In this document: in pieces, positions 60,336-64,000 of the stretch
Layout of the letters: each line of letters begins with the position of its first letter
Position numbering within the stretch: position 1 is the first letter of the stretch
Assembly: GCA_030068145.1 (NCBI GenBank)
Contig: JAPJBO010000076.1
Coordinates: 372,001 to 436,000 of the forward strand
DNA: 64,000 bases
Direction: 5' to 3'
From: Diplonema papillatum
Lineage: Eukaryota > Euglenozoa > Diplonemea > Diplonemida > Diplonemidae
Made by a program: the position numbers and the translations under genes
The notes under the pieces: model-generated
What the model was told of the DNA's origin: nothing
What the model saw: the letters and a program-made list of their open reading frames with translations, nothing else
Database searches by the model: none

Positions 60336-60428
60336 CCCCCCGTGTATAAGATCGCCCTCATTTCTCAAAAAAAACGATCTTATACACGGGGGGGGAGGGC
60401 GCGATCTTAAACACGGGGGGTGGTAGGT
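60336..60428. mobile_element. Hairpin element with CCCCCCGTG ends (MITE-like)
   Basis: A perfect 19-bp stem, CCCCCCGTGTATAAGATCG (60336-60354), pairs with 60375-60393 around a 20-base loop. A second, shorter copy of the right arm (CGATCTTAAACACGGGGGG) with TGGTAGGTA follows to 60428. The end sequence is shared with 51494-51715 and 58183-58205. Confidence 0.55.
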
Positions 60429-60429
60429 A

Positions 60430-61117
60430 AATCGTTAATTATTTCCTTTCAAATTTCCCAGTATTTATAAACTACATAAATTAGGAGCCGGTATACGAAA
60501 AGCCTTTTTAAAAATCTGAGCCTGCCCTGCTGCGAACATTTCGCACGTTTCTAATTTCGAACACTTCCAAGTATTTGTGTAACTCGATTGGAAGGAACTG
60601 GGCGGTCGGAGGCGGCAGAAGCACCAGTGACAGCCAAGTTGTTTGGTTGAAAAAGAAGCTCACGCACAACAAAACGCCACACTATTTGGCTCAACTGGTG
60701 CCATGTCGCACAAAACTGTCATAACCAGGAATCCTGCGCTGGCACCCCATTGACTCTGGTGAAATTTTCGAGTTTTATTTCCGTTTCCACGATTTCCATT
60801 TCCACGCGTGTCCACGTCCCGAACACTGCCACATTCAAAGTATTTCGTCCTTGAGTCCATTTTTCGCAGATCTTTTCATCGGTGCTGATCTCGAGCAAAA
60901 ACTCGTCCAAAAAGGTCTGGAACTGTGGACCGGCTTCCAGGAGCCAGAATCAGGCCCACAGGCATAACCAGACTCCGTGGAGCAGTGTGAGACGTAGCTG
61001 TAGCTAGTAGGCAAACTAAACTGGTCTGTGCGTGCGGCTGCCGCGCATGTCATAGACGCATCGAAATGGCAACCGCACATGGTACCCCCCAAAACCCCGT
61101 GTTGCGCAGTTCCTGCG
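60430..61117. other. No gene recognised
   Basis: Short frames on the minus strand lack domains. CGAACATTTCGCACG- and TTCGAACACTTCC-type phrases near 60530-60570 are not repeated elsewhere as far as I can see. Confidence 0.4.
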
Positions 61118-61800
61118 TATAAGTCGATCTTTGAGTGCGTGAGCCCCTCCGAAGAAAGGTCCATCACACTGCGCAGTTCTTGCGTATAAGTCGATCTTTG
61201 AGTGCGTGAGCCCCTCCGAAGAAAGGTCCATCACACTGCGCAGTTCTTGCGTATAAGTCGATCTTTGAGTGCGTGAGAAAGGTCCATCACACTGCGCAGT
61301 TCTTGCGTATAAGTCGATCTTTGAGTGCGTGAGCACCTCCGAAGAAAGGTACACTGCGCAGTTCCTGCGGGGTTCGTGAAACGGCGAGGGCTACATTTTA
61401 GTGGACTGTACTTTTTACCGCAGTGAGTTGTATAAGCCCTGTCAGGACCGTTTAGACACTCAGATAGCCACCAACTGCAACAATGTAGCCCTACCCGGTA
61501 TCGCGGAGTTCCTGCGTTGTTTGTGCGTATAAGTCGATCTTTGAGTGCATGAGCCCCTCCGAAGAAATGTGAAAACGGGTTTTCGCCTACAGGCTTTTCG
61601 TGTTATTTTGCAAATGCTTTGAGCTATCTTTGTGTCTGTGCTTTCAGTCGTCTTCTTCACCATGGTTAAGTGCGCAAATGAAAGAAAGGTCCATCACACT
61701 TGCGTTGTTTGTGCGTATAAGTCGATCTTTGAGTGCGTGAGCCCCTCCGAAGAAAGGTCCATCACACTAGTTCCAAGCTACTTAGCCCGGGTCTCTCGTC
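61118..61800 (-). repeat. Array and scattered copies of the LINE 3'-end sequence
   Basis: On the minus strand, TGGACCTTTCTTCGGAGGGG and CTCACGCACTCAAAGATCGA plus CTTATACGCA repeat at 61118-61350 (about four units, joined by AGAACTGCGCAG). They recur singly at 61520-61570 and 61700-61775. The last copy also has the preceding LINE sequence GGGCTAAGTAGCTTGGAAC, as in the LINE at 392-2323. So at least one is an extremely 5'-truncated LINE copy and the rest an amplification of its 3' end. Confidence 0.8.
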
Positions 61801-62046
61801 TTGCGTACTTCGTTACTTCGGTTTTCGGGGGTACCAGCATTGCACTCTCTAAAAAACACGGGGGAACTTCATTACAATTCTTACGAGACGAGTAAGCTGG
61901 ACTCCATCTGTTGCGTCCTTTTTTCTGCGCAGACAGGATAAACAGGTGGTGTCACTTGCGCGTTGTCAAATCAAAGAGGCCTGGGAACATGTGTTCCTGA
62001 GAACTAAACGGACGCTGGCAAGGTTCGAAAATTCTCGAGGGACTGC

Positions 62047-62320
62047 CTTGTGCTCATTTCGACGGAGGCTAGAGGGGGGGGGGGGAGAAACCAATACAAC
62101 TACAAAGTGGGTATTCTTTGTTTGAACGCTTACGGCCTTGCACTAAACCCGGATTTACCTGTGTTTCGTGTGGGTGATACGTCCTTTGAGATTGGAATAT
62201 TGTTGCGATAGTCGGGAGTCATCGACATGCTGATGAGGACGACACTAGTAACCTTTGAGATCTCGCAACCGGCAGTCTTCTTGAGGGATTTCCTACAAAG
62301 CAGGTGCTCATACAAAGAGA
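62047..62320. repeat. Dispersed repeat A, copy 3 of 3, with internal change
   Basis: CCTTGTGCTCATTTCGACGG, ACAATACAACTAC-like and TTTACCTGTGTTTCGTGTGG match copies 1 and 2. An 80-bp stretch (62180-62255) without counterpart follows, then CAACCGGCAGTCTTC and CAAAGCAGGTGCT resume the match. Confidence 0.75.
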
Positions 62321-62324
62321 GTTG

Positions 62325-62530
62325 AAGTATGGCTAAAGATAAAGTGGTGTCACCTGAGGGGGTAATCTCAGGGCCGCCCACGTGATAAGCCCTTAAGCAT
62401 TGAGTTCTTTTAAGTACATGAACCACATGGATTAACATGCACTACACCGTTAAGCAGCGGCTGCCGGCTTATCCCGTGACACCTTTTATATGTACATTAT
62501 TGAAAGAGTAGCGTTGGCACTCTTACAGGT
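62325..62530. repeat. Dispersed repeat B, intact copy
   Basis: It runs without interruption from GAGTTGAAGTATGG to GAAAGAGTAGCGTTGGCACT and shows the empty site for the MITE at 16884-17096. It directly follows repeat A and ends about 25 bp from the lipase stop codon. Confidence 0.75.
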
Positions 62531-62554
62531 TCGTTCCCTCGAGACAAGTGTTCT

Positions 62555-63964
62555 CTAGAGGCGGCAAACGGCGTCCTGGCCAGATGGATTGAGAACGTTC
62601 TGCTTGCTGCTGATCTTCGGCGACAACGGCGACAAGCTGGCAGCGTCGGAGCCCGGGTTCGTGTCGAGCCTTTTGAAGCTGAGAGACGGCGAATCATCGC
62701 CCAGCAGCCGGGGCTGCCAATCGAACGGCGAGCGTTGCCGGGCAGGGCTGCTGGGGCTGGTCAGGGGGTCCATGCGTGTAGAGAACGGAGCGGAGCTAGG
62801 GGCGCCGAAGGGGGACTGCACCGCGATGGAATACGGGGACATCAGGCCCTCTCGGGACAAGTCGGATGTCGGAATGTCGAGCAGGATTCCCTGCTGAACG
62901 CGTTCCAACACGGACAGGAGGATGTCCAAGTTTCGGTCTGGAAAGTGGTCGTTGACCATCTCCCGCGAGATCATTATTTCCTGCAGCTCGTCATAGCGCC
63001 GCCACATCGGAGAGTACTTCCACTTCTTCCGGAAGGACGGCAGGCAAGATCGGTCGTCTCGCTCGTCCTTCACGAAGTGGAGGAGAGACCCCATGGGGTA
63101 CATCCTCCTGCGCTGCTCCAACGCATCCTTCTGCACCCGCGTGCTGTGCTCCGCGAAGGCAGCCATCGATTCCGCCAGTTTCCCCGGTATGTTGGCGTCG
63201 TCGATGTTCAAAACGGTCTCCCGCAAAGGCGACGGAACTCCCGGGGGCCCCGACGACATCATGCTTTGCACTTCGGGCGGGGGTGAATAGCTGCGGCACC
63301 CGCACGTTCCGATGACGCGGTGCTTGGGGCAGTGGCCGTTGACGCTCAGGTGGAAGACGATGTCGTCACGCAACTTCTGGATGGTGACCTCGCTCAAGCG
63401 CGGGATGATGTCCTTTCCGAAGGCGACGGCCGTGACGTACGGCTTCACCGCGACGCTTATGTCCTCGCATCCGAGAGCGCCGGGTGGCGAAAACGCGTAG
63501 CAATGCAGTCTCCGGTCGAACTCCACATTGCCCTTCAGCAACGCAGCAACCAGCGTCGCCGTCCCGGCTCCCAATGAATGTCCCGTCAACGCCAAGCGGT
63601 ACTGCGGGAAGCGCTCGAGCTGCTTGAGGACCGTACCTCGCTTCACGATGTCGTTCTTGAGGTTCCGCGCCACCTTGAGGATGCCCTTGTGCACGTGTCC
63701 GCGCGTCGACCCGTTGTCGTCGAGCAGGGCTTCGCCGTGGGCCCGCACGTCGGTGACAACATCCTGCAAACTCAGCGTCCCGCGGAAGCTCACAACGACG
63801 GACCTGTCCTCATGGTCCACCAGTACGATGTACGGGGAGAAGCTGTTTTTGTTCATCGGGTTCGTCTCGATCAACTCGTAGCTCGAACTAGCAGACCGAG
63901 CGGCAAGGTCATACGCCGACAAGTTGCAGCAACCGCATGTACTTTCGTCGGTTACGGTGGGTAG
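62555..63964 (-). CDS. sn-1-specific diacylglycerol lipase, last exon (gene runs off the window)
   Basis: This lipase releases the sn-1 fatty acid from diacylglycerol at membranes. The frame continues past the TTG at 63922 to CACAG|CTACCC at 63964, a likely acceptor, so the start and the membrane-spanning N-terminus lie outside the window. Visible: YIVLVDHEDRSVVVSFRGT (class 3 lipase beta strands and the oxyanion region), LALTGHSLGAGTATLVAAL with the GxSxG nucleophile Ser, and YAFSPPGALG. VAFGKDIIPRLS holds the catalytic Asp and follows the FGKD/VPR pattern of the DAGL family; a downstream His is in MVNDHFPDRN. The C-terminal 120 residues are Ser/Pro-rich, with repeated SPxSP-like sites that could be phosphorylated. 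The exon is 469 codons plus stop and uninterrupted. No 3' part is missing. Confidence 0.85.
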   Translation of the reverse strand, partial: LPTVTDESTCGCCNLSAYDLAARSASSSYELIETNPMNKNSFSPYIVLVDHEDRSVVVSFRGTLSLQDVVTDVRAHGEALLDDNGSTRGHVHKGILKVARNLKNDIVKRGTVLKQLERFPQYRLALTGHSLGAGTATLVAALLKGNVEFDRRLHCYAFSPPGALGCEDISVAVKPYVTAVAFGKDIIPRLSEVTIQKLRDDIVFHLSVNGHCPKHRVIGTCGCRSYSPPPEVQSMMSSGPPGVPSPLRETVLNIDDANIPGKLAESMAAFAEHSTRVQKDALEQRRRMYPMGSLLHFVKDERDDRSCLPSFRKKWKYSPMWRRYDELQEIMISREMVNDHFPDRNLDILLSVLERVQQGILLDIPTSDLSREGLMSPYSIAVQSPFGAPSSAPFSTRMDPLTSPSSPARQRSPFDWQPRLLGDDSPSLSFKRLDTNPGSDAASLSPLSPKISSKQNVLNPSGQDAVCRL

Positions 63965-64000
63965 CTGTGTTGAGTTTGACTCTAGTCTGACTCTGTGCAG

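Noticed and set aside
63319-63964. Plus-strand frames over the lipase gene
   Set aside because: Shadows of the minus-strand coding exon.

Overview
This window reads as nuclear DNA of a microbial eukaryote, probably an alga or other protist. Host-type coding segments are interrupted by GT-AG introns, one dispersed repeat carries a TACTAAC branch-point consensus, coding sequence is GC-rich, and nothing resembles operons or ribosome-binding sites. The species cannot be named from sequence alone. Most of the 64 kb is mobile DNA and tandem repeats. All six host-type gene segments lie on the minus strand: an aspartate kinase exon, an orphan PDZ exon, a CesT-like chaperone-fold protein, a ubiquitin-like/coiled-coil protein, a complete four-exon C2-transmembrane-START gene, and the 3' part of a diacylglycerol lipase gene.

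Layout. 1-4.8 kb: a hAT transposon split by a 5'-truncated LINE with a 15-bp target duplication. 4.8-9.0 kb: a 39-bp array, an RNase H-like relic and a 64-bp higher-order array. 9.4-11.4 kb: aspartate kinase exon with repeated copies of its 3' edge. 11.8-16.3 kb: four tandem arrays. 16.7-20.2 kb: a MITE, the PDZ exon and the CesT-like gene. 20.3-30 kb: transposon relics (deleted hAT, decayed USP-type deubiquitinase, second hAT relic, MULE relic). 31.2-32.1 kb: a retroposon-like repeat with a tRNA-like head. 34.4-35.2 kb: ubiquitin-like/coiled-coil gene.

35.46-51.19 kb is one nested stack of transposons whose target-site duplications can be read directly. The outer element is an internally deleted MULE (TSD TTCTTTCTT). 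Inside its left terminus sits a MULE that encodes transposase fused to an OTU protease (TSD TTTTATCTA). Inside that is a 6.7-kb element with a 3-bp TTA duplication, 30-bp-class inverted termini and two inverted arrays of a 41-bp repeat; a LINE lies between those arrays. A 2.6-kb element with TAA duplication sits in the outer element's other arm.

51.2-64 kb: small hairpin elements and tandem repeats, the C2-TM-START gene whose introns hold copies of the edges of its own third exon, a satellite next to that gene's 5' end, LINE 3'-end repeats, and the lipase gene running off the right edge. The main message is how this genome rearranges: nested transposition into own-family ends, internal deletion, and duplication of exon edges together with their splice sites.
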